This document shows, in pieces, positions 1-5,734 of a DNA stretch of 6,369 bases. The translations under genes were made by a program, and so were the position numbers. Each line of letters starts with the position of its first letter. Positions within the stretch are counted from its first letter, which is position 1. Source of the stretch: an uncultured Brevundimonas sp. (GTDB lineage Bacteria; Pseudomonadota; Alphaproteobacteria; Caulobacterales; Caulobacteraceae); contig CAMLNT010000141.1 of NCBI GenBank assembly GCA_946481425.1, forward strand, positions 1-6,369. Reading direction: 5' to 3'. Under the pieces are notes generated by a model. It was not told the origin of the DNA. It searched no databases and saw nothing but the letters and a program-made list of their open reading frames with translations.

Positions 1-1346
1 CCGAAATAGGCCTTGCCGACGGGCGTCAGCGCCCCCTCCGCCGTCCACACCCCGAAAGTGTAGTCGGAATAGAAGCTCGACCGCTTGCCCGAGCCGCGCT
101 GGGCGTACATCAGCACCCCGTCGATGACGTGCGGGTCGCGCTTCCACTTGAACCACGGGCCCTTGGGGCGACCCGCGACATAGACGCTGTCCCAGCGCTT
201 GAGCATCAGCCCCTCGGCCGCCGCGCCGACAGGCGGATCGGCCCGCAGGGCGGCCAGCGTCTCCCAGTCGTCGTAGGCCACCACCGGCGACAGGCTGAGC
301 CGCGGTGAGGCGGCGCGATCCACGAACGCCTCCAGCCGCGCCCGACGCTCGGACAGGGGCCGCTCGCGCAGATCCTCGCCGCCCTCGGCCAGGAGGTCAT
401 AGGCCATGACCGCCACGGGGTGGCTGACAAGCATCTTCGCATCCACGGTCTTGCGGTTCAGCCGCTGCTGCAGGTCCCCGAACGAGGCGATTTCGCCATC
501 GCGCATCACCAGCAGCTCGCCATCCACCACTCCCTCGAAATCAAGCGCCTCCATCAGGTCGGGAAAGGCCGCCGAAATCTCGTCGTCGGTGCGCGAATAG
601 ATGCGCCGCACGCCGTCCTCCAGGACGAGCTGAACGCGGATGCCGTCCCATTTCCATTCGGCGGCGAAATCGGCAGGGTTCATCGCGGCGAGATCGGCCT
701 CGTCCAGCGGATGGGCCAGCATCACCGGCCGGAAGGCGCCGGGCGCCCGGCCGGGCCGCTCGGAACGCCCTTCGATCCAGGCGAACAGGTCGCCGTAGGG
801 CGGCGCCTGGTCGTGCCAGACCTCCACCACATCCTGCAGGCTGATCGGCTCCAGATCGTCCGGCCGCGACATCGCCAGCGCCTGCCGCGCCAGCTGCGCC
901 GAAAGCCCCACCCGCAGCGACCCGGTTATCAGCTTGATCAGGGCCCAGCGGCCGCGCGGCTCCAGCGCATCCATCCAGCGCTCGACCAGGCCGGGGACCT
1001 CGGCCCGGCTCGCGGTCCTGAGGGCCTCTATGATCTCTGACAGCTCCGGTTCGCGGTTGGGCCGGTAATCCGGATCAGGCGGCCAGATCAGGGAGGCCGT
1101 CTCGGCCAGGTCGCCCACGAAATCATAGGACCAGCCGAACAGGACCGGGTCGACCCGCGCCTCCACAGCCTTGCGGATCATGGCCGACTTGGCGTTGGCA
1201 AACTCCAGCTTGCCGGTCAAAGCCGCCAGGGCCCAGCCGCGGTCAGGGTCGGGCGCCGCCCTCAGATAGTCGCGGACCAGCACCAGTTTCGCATTGCGCG
1301 ACGGCGTCAGGCTCAGTCGGTCCAGAAGCTCTGCGAAGGCGCGCAT
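1..1346 (-). CDS. ATP-dependent DNA ligase, DNA-damage-response (PP_1105/cisplatin-response) type, C-terminus cut by window edge
   Basis: Seals nicks in duplex DNA using ATP, through a lysine-AMP intermediate. The first 448 residues are visible; the gene continues past base 1. Seen in the translation: an N-terminal helical DNA-binding region (about 1-190), then the adenylation domain with motif I EWKWDGIR (nucleotidyl lysine K232), the arginine of YSR (R252), motif III DGELLV (E277), motif IIIa MAYDLL (314-319), motif IV EGLMLK (378-383) and motif V WFKWKR (398-403). The OB-fold begins near 405 and is incomplete. All catalytic residues are present. The N-terminus MRAFAELLDRL fits the usual start of the roughly 530-residue bacterial family that is often clustered with an Lhr-type helicase, a ligase-associated exonuclease and a phosphoesterase; those partners would lie left of this window. 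The ATG at 1344-1346 has no clear Shine-Dalgarno; an ATG eight bases further upstream is out of frame. It is probably an accessory repair enzyme beside the replicative NAD-dependent ligase. Confidence 0.95.
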   Translation of the reverse strand, partial: MRAFAELLDRLSLTPSRNAKLVLVRDYLRAAPDPDRGWALAALTGKLEFANAKSAMIRKAVEARVDPVLFGWSYDFVGDLAETASLIWPPDPDYRPNREPELSEIIEALRTASRAEVPGLVERWMDALEPRGRWALIKLITGSLRVGLSAQLARQALAMSRPDDLEPISLQDVVEVWHDQAPPYGDLFAWIEGRSERPGRAPGAFRPVMLAHPLDEADLAAMNPADFAAEWKWDGIRVQLVLEDGVRRIYSRTDDEISAAFPDLMEALDFEGVVDGELLVMRDGEIASFGDLQQRLNRKTVDAKMLVSHPVAVMAYDLLAEGGEDLRERPLSERRARLEAFVDRAASPRLSLSPVVAYDDWETLAALRADPPVGAAAEGLMLKRWDSVYVAGRPKGPWFKWKRDPHVIDGVLMYAQRGSGKRSSFYSDYTFGVWTAEGALTPVGKAYF

Positions 1347-1380
1347 CCGGCCATAACGCGCGACGGAGCCGGACCGCGCA

Positions 1381-1414
1381 AACGAAAACGCCCCGGCGGT
1401 TTTCCGCCGGGGCG
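1381..1414 (-). terminator. Intrinsic terminator of the RcnB-like gene
   Basis: A perfect 11-bp GC-rich stem (1389-1399 pairing with 1404-1414) closes a TTTT loop. On the minus strand it is followed directly by TTTTCGTT (1381-1388). It starts 26 bases after the TAA of the RcnB-like gene, so it should end that transcript before the ligase gene. On the plus strand the stem is not followed by a T tract. Confidence 0.85.
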
Positions 1415-1440
1415 CTTCCGGTCCAGTGACAAGGGGAGGG

Positions 1441-1926
1441 TTACTGGAACAGACCCGCGATGACCGCGGTGATCAGGCCGGTCGCGACCGCGGCCAGGAC
1501 CACGTCGTTGCCGCTGCGGACATACTGGTAGCCCGAGGGCGGCGCATAGAGGCCGTAGCGGTTATAGTCGCGGATCACGTACTGGTTGGTCCGGTACTGG
1601 TAGGGCATCCGCTGGCCATAGCCCCAGGTGCGGGTCTGGTAGCCGCGCGGCGCGTAGTAGCGGCCGGCCGCATAGCGGCGCTGGGCGCGCTGCCAGCGCT
1701 CGTAGCGACGGCGCTCGGCGCGGTCTTCGCGACGGTCCTCGCGACGCTCCCAGCGGTCTTCACGGCGATCTTCGCGGCGGTCGCGGCGCTCTTCACGACG
1801 GTCCCAGCCATCGCCACGATACTGGGCCTCGTAGCGGCCGCGGTCCTGCGCGGTGGCGGCGCCGGCGGCGCCGAGCGTGCCCGCCGCCATGATGACGGCC
1901 ATGGCCGCAGTCAGGGTCTTTTTCAT
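1441..1926 (-). CDS. RcnB-family small exported protein with charged repeat
   Basis: 161 residues when started at the ATG 1924-1926. The longer in-frame start at 1974 would put 16 residues before a typical signal peptide and has no better ribosome site. Residues 1-26 are a Sec signal peptide: KK, a hydrophobic Ala-rich core, likely cleavage after ATA before Q27. Residues 41-77 are a repeat rich in Arg, Asp and Glu (RRED-type units); 78-115 are Tyr/Arg-rich. The C-terminus (about 118-161) carries the RcnB-like pattern YVIRDYNRYGL, APPSGYQYV, then a hydrophobic AVATGLITAVIAG segment. Known of the family: E. coli RcnB is a periplasmic protein modulating nickel/cobalt efflux; most alphaproteobacterial members are untested. 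Oddity: the mature chain has no His or Cys, so direct nickel/cobalt binding is doubtful. A role as a periplasmic or envelope-associated basic protein is equally possible. The terminator just downstream suggests a monocistronic gene. Confidence 0.85.
   Translation of the reverse strand: MKKTLTAAMAVIMAAGTLGAAGAATAQDRGRYEAQYRGDGWDRREERRDRREDRREDRWERREDRREDRAERRRYERWQRAQRRYAAGRYYAPRGYQTRTWGYGQRMPYQYRTNQYVIRDYNRYGLYAPPSGYQYVRSGNDVVLAAVATGLITAVIAGLFQ
1696..1806 (-). repeat. Imperfect 12-base coding repeat (RRED units)
   Basis: The part of the RcnB-like gene encoding residues 41-77 is built of imperfect, roughly 12-base units translating as RRED, RREE or RWERRED. The block RREDRRED occurs twice, separated by RWE. 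Synonymous differences between units show that the array is not freshly duplicated. It is the cause of long artefactual open frames on both strands here. Confidence 0.8.
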
Positions 1927-1933
1927 GATCCAA

Positions 1934-1937
1934 CTCC
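1934..1937 (-). promoter_or_regulatory. Shine-Dalgarno GGAG deciding the RcnB-like start
   Basis: GGAG on the minus strand lies seven bases before the ATG at 1924-1926. This supports the signal-peptide start over the longer frame. Confidence 0.7.
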
Positions 1938-1964
1938 ATCGACGGGCCGGGGCGGCGGGAGGGC

Positions 1965-1976
1965 CGGTGATCACCG
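1965..1976. promoter_or_regulatory. 12-bp perfect palindrome upstream of the RcnB-like gene
   Basis: CGGTGATCACCG is a perfect inverted repeat, 38 bases upstream of the RcnB-like start and inside the 128-base gap behind the kinase gene. Its placement near where a promoter is expected makes it a candidate operator, but no clear -35/-10 pair is visible in this gap and a palindrome this short could arise by chance. Confidence 0.25.
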
Positions 1977-2016
1977 TCGTTGAAGCCGTTATGGCGGCGC
2001 GCGCTTGACCCGCGCC

Positions 2017-2043
2017 TGAACGGCGCCAGTCATCTGGCGTTCA
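2017..2043 (-). other. Hairpin after the histidine kinase stop codon
   Basis: TGAA plus CGCCAG pairs with CTGGCG plus TTCA around a four-base loop (2030-2033), giving ten base pairs with one three-base bulge. It begins 11 bases after the kinase TGA. No T tract follows in the minus direction, so it is not a standard intrinsic terminator; it may stabilise the mRNA 3' end or be a weak terminator. Confidence 0.4.
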
Positions 2044-2054
2044 TCGGGCAGCCC

Positions 2055-3875
2055 TCAGGCGGCTTCGCGCACCGCGTCGCGCAAAGCCTCGCGTCCGGCC
2101 GTGCAGCGGTTCAGCACCTCGGCCAGGGCCCGGAAGTCGATCGGCTTGTTCAGATAGGCGTCGGCGCCCGCCGCCAGTCCCGCCTCGTGGTCCTCGTTGC
2201 GCGCCGAAGCCGACAGCACCACGATCGGCGTTTCCTGGTTCGGCCCCGCCGTCGCGCGCAGCGCCCGCGTCGCCGTCAGGCCGTCCATGACCGGCATGTT
2301 CACGTCCATCAGGATCAGGTCGAACGTCTCCTGGGCCGCGGCCTCGAGGGCGAACTGGCCATGCTCGGCCGTCGCCGTCGTGTGGCCCGAAGAGGCCATC
2401 CAGGCCTCGATGATCATGCGGTTGACCGGATGGTCCTCGACAACCAGCACCCGCAGCGGACGGCCGTTCTCGACCTCGGCGGTCAGGGGCTCGACCATGC
2501 CCGGACGCTCCCAGGCCACGACCTCGGCCTCGACGTCGAAGGTGAAGGTCGAGCCCTCGCCCAGGCGTGTGTCGACCGTGATCGACCCGCCCATGATCTC
2601 GGCCAGGCGGCGCGAGATCGTCAGGCCGAGCCCGGTGCCCCCATGGCGGCGCGTCGAGGAGGCGTCCAGCTGGGTGAAGGGCTCGAACAGCCGTTGCAGG
2701 TCCGATGAGGCGATGCCGGGCCCGGTGTCGGTCACCGCGAAGCGGAATTTCACCCGCTCATCGGACAACCGCTCGCCGGAGATGCGGTAGCGGATCTCGC
2801 CCTCGGCGGTGAACTTGATGGCGTTGGACAGCAGGTTCTGCAGGATCTGGCCGACGCGCACCGGGTCCCCGCGCACCACCGCCGGAATCTCGCCCGAGAA
2901 CTCGCTGTGGAAAGCCAGCTCCTTGGCCTGGGCCTGAGCGGAGGCGACGCCCGAAATCCGCTCGTGCAGCTCGGCGACGTCGACGTCGACGTTGTCGAAC
3001 TCCATGCGGCCCGCCTCGATCTTGGTCATGTCGAGGATGTCGTTCAGCAGGGTCAGCAGGCTGTCGCCCGAGTTGCGCACGATCGAGACATATTCGCGCT
3101 GGGTATTGTCCAGACGCGTCGAGGACAGCAGCTGGGCCGCGCCCAGCACGCCGTTCATCGGCGTGCGCAGCTCATGCGAGATGACGCCGAGGAAGGAAGA
3201 CTTCGCCTGGTTGGCGGCGTTGGCGGTGTCGCGCGCCAGCTCGAGCTCGGCGATCAGATGGGCCTGATGGTCCGAGAACGCCTTGATGCGGGCCTCCTTC
3301 ATCATGGTCATGACGACGTGGACGAAGAAGCCGGCGGCCACGAACGGCACACAGGCCGCGAACGCCCAGAAATCCGGCGTGCCCCACAGGCTGACCAGGC
3401 AGATCAGGCTGACCAGACCGTAGGGCGAGGAAATCACCATCGCCTGACGCGGGCTCGAGCGCAGCTGGGTGAAGACCAGCAGATAGCCCGAGACGATGAA
3501 GGCCATGGCCAGCGGCCGGCCGAAGGATTCCGGCGCGAACCAGGCCAGCAGCGGCGCGACCGCCCAGGCGCAGGTGGTGATGGTGGCCACCGTCGGGAAG
3601 ATCAGGCCATAGCCGGAGCCGACGCGCGCGGCGACACGCTTTTCGACCCAGCCCCGGAACAGGCCGGCGAACAGGGTCAGAGCCAGCCACGGCACGGCCA
3701 CTTCCCAGCCGATGCCGACACCCAGGCCAAGGGCCCAGCTGAAGATCAGGCCATAGCGCAGGTAATGCGTCTGCAGGATCGCGGTCAGCGCCTGGGCGGC
3801 TTCGGATTGGGGCTGGCGCGCGTGCGTCTCGGCATGCGCGGACGGCGCGTTTCCACGCGGCTCGGTCACTCCCAT
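2055..3875 (-). CDS. Hybrid sensor histidine kinase/response regulator, six-TM membrane sensor
   Basis: 606 residues from the ATG 3873-3875. Residues 39-191 hold about six hydrophobic membrane segments with short loops and no large periplasmic sensor. A probable coiled-coil linker (192-228) leads to HisKA with SHELRTPMNG (phospho-acceptor H234). The HATPase_c domain has the N-box QNLLSNAIKFT (346-356), G1 DTGPGIA (383-389), an F-box and G2 GGTGLGL (412-418). A receiver domain (about 474-595) follows with VVEDHPVN (D481), LILMDVNMP (phospho-acceptor D524), S555 and NKPID (K577). All residues needed for autophosphorylation and internal transfer are present. There is no HPt domain and no neighbouring regulator, so an unlinked phosphotransferase is probably needed for output. 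The N-terminal membrane region suggests sensing within or close to the bilayer; the signal is unknown. An in-frame TTG 15 bases upstream overlaps the Shine-Dalgarno and is unlikely to be the start. Confidence 0.95.
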   Translation of the reverse strand: MGVTEPRGNAPSAHAETHARQPQSEAAQALTAILQTHYLRYGLIFSWALGLGVGIGWEVAVPWLALTLFAGLFRGWVEKRVAARVGSGYGLIFPTVATITTCAWAVAPLLAWFAPESFGRPLAMAFIVSGYLLVFTQLRSSPRQAMVISSPYGLVSLICLVSLWGTPDFWAFAACVPFVAAGFFVHVVMTMMKEARIKAFSDHQAHLIAELELARDTANAANQAKSSFLGVISHELRTPMNGVLGAAQLLSSTRLDNTQREYVSIVRNSGDSLLTLLNDILDMTKIEAGRMEFDNVDVDVAELHERISGVASAQAQAKELAFHSEFSGEIPAVVRGDPVRVGQILQNLLSNAIKFTAEGEIRYRISGERLSDERVKFRFAVTDTGPGIASSDLQRLFEPFTQLDASSTRRHGGTGLGLTISRRLAEIMGGSITVDTRLGEGSTFTFDVEAEVVAWERPGMVEPLTAEVENGRPLRVLVVEDHPVNRMIIEAWMASSGHTTATAEHGQFALEAAAQETFDLILMDVNMPVMDGLTATRALRATAGPNQETPIVVLSASARNEDHEAGLAAGADAYLNKPIDFRALAEVLNRCTAGREALRDAVREAA

Positions 3876-3880
3876 CCGAT

Positions 3881-3932
3881 CCCCCTCCAATCTCTACCCC
3901 TGCGAGCCTATGCAGCGAGTTCTAAGAGGAGG
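3881..3932 (-). promoter_or_regulatory. Possible Shine-Dalgarno-sequestering stem in the kinase leader
   Basis: In the minus-strand leader RNA, CCUCCUCU (3925-3932) can pair over eight positions, two of them G-U, with the ribosome site GGAGGGGG (3881-3888). A small CUGC/GCAG hairpin lies between. If both arms are in the transcript, pairing would hide the ribosome site. The start of transcription is unknown, so this is a hypothesis. Confidence 0.3.
3884..3888 (-). promoter_or_regulatory. Shine-Dalgarno GGAGG deciding the kinase start
   Basis: GGAGG, within the run GGAGGGGG at 3881-3888, lies eight bases before the ATG 3873-3875. The longer frame would begin at TTG 3888-3890, which overlaps this site and has no ribosome site of its own. 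Confidence 0.75.
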
Positions 3933-3950
3933 TGAACGCGCGTAACGACG

Positions 3951-4241
3951 CTACGTGGTCGGAGCGTCGGCCCGGATCGAAAGGGCGTGCACCGGGCCGG
4001 CCAGTTCGTCCTTCAGGCAGGCGTTGATCGCCCGCTGGCGCTCGACCCGGCTCATCCCGGCAAAGACCGCCGAGACGATCCTCAGGTTGAAATGGCTCTC
4101 GCCGCCCTCGTGGGCGTCGACCCCGCCGTGATGGTGGTGCCCGGCATGGCGGGCGGAATCGTCCTCGATCTCCAGCTCGACCGGCTGGAACGCGGCCTGG
4201 AGCTTGGCGCGAATGCCACGCGCGACGGGACCTTCGGACAT
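3951..4241 (-). CDS. bolA: BolA family protein
   Basis: 96 residues, a normal BolA length. Matches to the family along the whole chain: an N-terminal helix (RGIRAKLQAAF), the strand VELEIEDDSARHAGH, the SHFNLRIVS strand with conserved H50, the FAGMSRVERQRAI helix and the C-terminal HALSI with H85. BolA proteins pair with monothiol glutaredoxins around a [2Fe-2S] cluster, and in enterobacteria BolA also acts as a transcription regulator in stress and cell-shape control. The variable loop between the first strand and SHF is His-rich here (H32, H35-38, H44); such loops supply cluster ligands in some family members. The start ATG 4239-4241 has AAAGG eight bases upstream. It is divergent from the J-domain gene across 51 bases and is followed, 75 bases on, by the kinase gene on the same strand. 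Whether it is the BolA or the IbaG-like subtype cannot be settled here. Confidence 0.92.
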   Translation of the reverse strand: MSEGPVARGIRAKLQAAFQPVELEIEDDSARHAGHHHHGGVDAHEGGESHFNLRIVSAVFAGMSRVERQRAINACLKDELAGPVHALSIRADAPTT

Positions 4242-4256
4242 TTCGGCGGCCTTTCC

Positions 4257-4284
4257 TTGAAGCGGACCAAATCGACCCTACACT
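4257..4284 (+). promoter_or_regulatory. Candidate housekeeping promoter of the J-domain gene
   Basis: TTGAAGC (4257-4263), 13 bases, then CCTACACT (4277-4284). This fits the Caulobacter sigma-73 consensus TTGACGS-N10-14-GCTANAWC at most positions and has correct spacing. Transcription would begin around 4290-4292, immediately before the ATG at 4293, giving a leaderless or nearly leaderless mRNA. Confidence 0.5.
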
Positions 4285-4292
4285 TGGGAGCG

Positions 4293-4952
4293 ATGGACGA
4301 CGCCTTCCAATACACGCCGCGCTTCACCGACATCAGGGTGAAACCGCCCAAGGCCGGGGATGAGCCTGAGACGCCGGTCGGCCTCAAGCCGGGCGAGCGC
4401 CGCTGCGACTGGCCGTCCTGCATGAAGGCCGCGACCGCCCGCGCGCCCAAGTCGCGTGAGACGCGCGACTTCTACGACTTCTGTCAGCCCCACGCGGCCG
4501 AATACAACAAGAACTGGAACTTCTTCGCCGGCATGAGCGAGGGCGAGGTCCGGGCCCACCGCGAGGACGAGCTGACCACCGGCGGCCGCCCCACCTGGAA
4601 GATGCAGGCCGGCAAGGCGAGCCGCGAGGCCGCGGCCTTCGCCGCCAAGTTCAAGACCGGAAACAACGCAGGGACAGGCTCCTGGCGCGACAGCTTCGAG
4701 ATGTTCGGCGCCAGCCGACGCGCTCCCGAGCCCGAGGCCGGCCCCGGCGCCCATCTCGGCAAGCTGGAGCGCAAGGCGCTCGCCGACCTCGACCTGGAGC
4801 CCGGCGTCGACAGTCAGCAGATCCGCATGCGCTACCACGACCTGCTCAAGCGCTGTCACCCCGACATGAACGGCGGCGACCGCGGCGCCGAGGACAAGCT
4901 CCAGCGCGTCCTCATGGCCTTCCGCACCCTGAAGAAGGCGGGGATGGCCTAG
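4293..4952 (+). CDS. J-domain (DnaJ-like) protein with N-terminal Cys/His cluster
   Basis: 219 residues from ATG 4293-4295. The frame stays open further upstream, but that part overlaps bolA antisense and does not look like protein. The C-terminus (about 161-217) is a J domain: helix I ALADLDL, helix II IRMRYHDLLKRC, the HPD motif (189-191), which stimulates the Hsp70 DnaK ATPase, and helix III EDKLQRVLMAFRTLKK. There is no G/F region or DnaJ zinc finger, so it is a class III co-chaperone. The N-terminal part (about 5-100) has the look of a conserved domain: FTDIRVKPPK, C38-x4-C43, then C64-x2-H67 within DFCQPHAAEYNKNW. These four residues could bind a metal. The middle (about 105-155) is Ala/Gly-rich and probably flexible. 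Small J-domain proteins of this arrangement occur in Caulobacterales and relatives without known clients. GGGAG sits only two bases before the ATG, too close for a normal ribosome site. Confidence 0.88.
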   Translation: MDDAFQYTPRFTDIRVKPPKAGDEPETPVGLKPGERRCDWPSCMKAATARAPKSRETRDFYDFCQPHAAEYNKNWNFFAGMSEGEVRAHREDELTTGGRPTWKMQAGKASREAAAFAAKFKTGNNAGTGSWRDSFEMFGASRRAPEPEAGPGAHLGKLERKALADLDLEPGVDSQQIRMRYHDLLKRCHPDMNGGDRGAEDKLQRVLMAFRTLKKAGMA

Positions 4953-5000
4953 CTCCCTCGACGACATTACGATCGGTGAACCTAGTTCAGCGGATGCTCA

Positions 5001-5717
5001 ATGTCGGATCCTGACTATCACGCCGGTCGTTCAGGTTGGCTGTTTCCGCCTAACGGCGATTGGAACCAGTTCCGGCAGGGGCAGGCGTCGCGTGAGGAAT
5101 CGGGCGCTGGCGGAGGATTGATTGTGATCGGCGCGGGGGTGATCGGCTTGACCGTTGCGGTCTGGCTCACTCCGGTCTGGCTCCCCGCTTTGATCACGGG
5201 GCTGGTGTCGGGCTACCTGCTGCGAAGATCCGGCGCGCCGGGCCCCTGGTGGAACCTGACCCTCCGATACGTCGTCTTCGGCCTGATCGCATTGGCGCTC
5301 GGCGTAAGCCTGTTTCTCTTCGTCAACGATCAGCGATCACTATTCTTCTGGGACACATGGCGGATCGCTCAGCACGCGGACCTGGCGCGGGAGGGGGCGC
5401 TTCTGCCGATCGATGATGAGCCGAGCCGTCTCGGCCGCCTGCTGGCGATGGACGCAGTGGCCTGGGCCTTGGTCGCGGGCCTTCCAGGCGCTGCGCTGAT
5501 CGCAGCCTGCATGCTCGTTTCCCCGGAAACCAGGGCCATGCCCGTGAGGGCGAGAATTTCGCACCGCCTCGTCGTGGCCGTTCTCCTGACCGGATTACTG
5601 GGCGTTGGCGTCGCGACCGCGGCCTTCACCGCCAGCCGCTTCCTCGGTTACGATGAAGTCGGCCTCCACCAGCCCGAACCGATCCTAGTCTCGCACGCCG
5701 GGCCTGACGGATCCTAG
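5001..5717 (+). CDS. Hypothetical multi-pass membrane protein
   Basis: 238 residues; I do not recognise the family. Residues 1-37 are polar and contain aromatic residues (GRSGWLFPPNGDWNQF). Hydrophobic segments follow at about 39-57, 59-75, 89-108, 150-173 and 187-211, so four or five membrane spans are likely. A loop of some 40 residues (109-149) separates the third and fourth, and the tail (212-238) is polar. There are no catalytic motifs, and only one Cys (C170). The ATG at 5001 has no clear Shine-Dalgarno; a weak promoter-like pair (TCGACG near 4958, CTAGTT near 4982) lies just upstream. Codon use differs from the neighbours: AGA, AGG, CTA, TTA and several TTG and CGA codons appear, which the flanking genes largely avoid. 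The stop is 17 bases before ohr, so it is probably cotranscribed with it. The open frame and plausible topology argue that it is real. Confidence 0.8.
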   Translation: MSDPDYHAGRSGWLFPPNGDWNQFRQGQASREESGAGGGLIVIGAGVIGLTVAVWLTPVWLPALITGLVSGYLLRRSGAPGPWWNLTLRYVVFGLIALALGVSLFLFVNDQRSLFFWDTWRIAQHADLAREGALLPIDDEPSRLGRLLAMDAVAWALVAGLPGAALIAACMLVSPETRAMPVRARISHRLVVAVLLTGLLGVGVATAAFTASRFLGYDEVGLHQPEPILVSHAGPDGS

Positions 5718-5734
5718 CAGCGAAAGCCCCCACC

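Noticed and set aside
420..1040. 206-codon open frame on the plus strand
   Set aside because: It lies antisense to the ligase, whose catalytic motifs are clear in the other strand. The translation is rich in Arg, Gly, Gln and Pro with no recognisable domain, typical of a GC-rich shadow frame.
1426..1983. 185-codon plus-strand frame with a hydrophobic Ala/Val/Leu repeat that resembles membrane segments
   Set aside because: The hydrophobic repeat is the antisense reading of the RRED-coding repeat. The minus-strand frame has a signal peptide, ribosome site, family match and terminator.
2005..2010. TTGACC resembling a plus-strand -35 box
   Set aside because: No -10 element is found 16-18 bases downstream and no plus-strand gene follows; both flanking genes are on the minus strand.
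2907..3935. 342-codon plus-strand frame
   Set aside because: It is antisense to the histidine kinase HisKA and membrane region; its composition (Arg, Gln, Gly, Asp) has no domain character.
3924..3936. Very strong Shine-Dalgarno-like AAGAGGAGGTGAA on the plus strand
   Set aside because: No start codon follows at a usable distance with an open frame; the next GTG is 22 bases away and reads antisense to bolA. It is more interesting as the complement, in the kinase leader.
3987..4292. Upstream extension of the J-domain reading frame (102 codons)
   Set aside because: It overlaps bolA in antisense, has no ribosome site and no family similarity. The conserved-looking protein begins at MDDAFQY (4293).
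4278..4967. 229-codon minus-strand frame opposite the J-domain gene
   Set aside because: The plus strand encodes a clear HPD-containing J domain; the minus translation is Leu/Ala/Gly/Val-rich with no motif.
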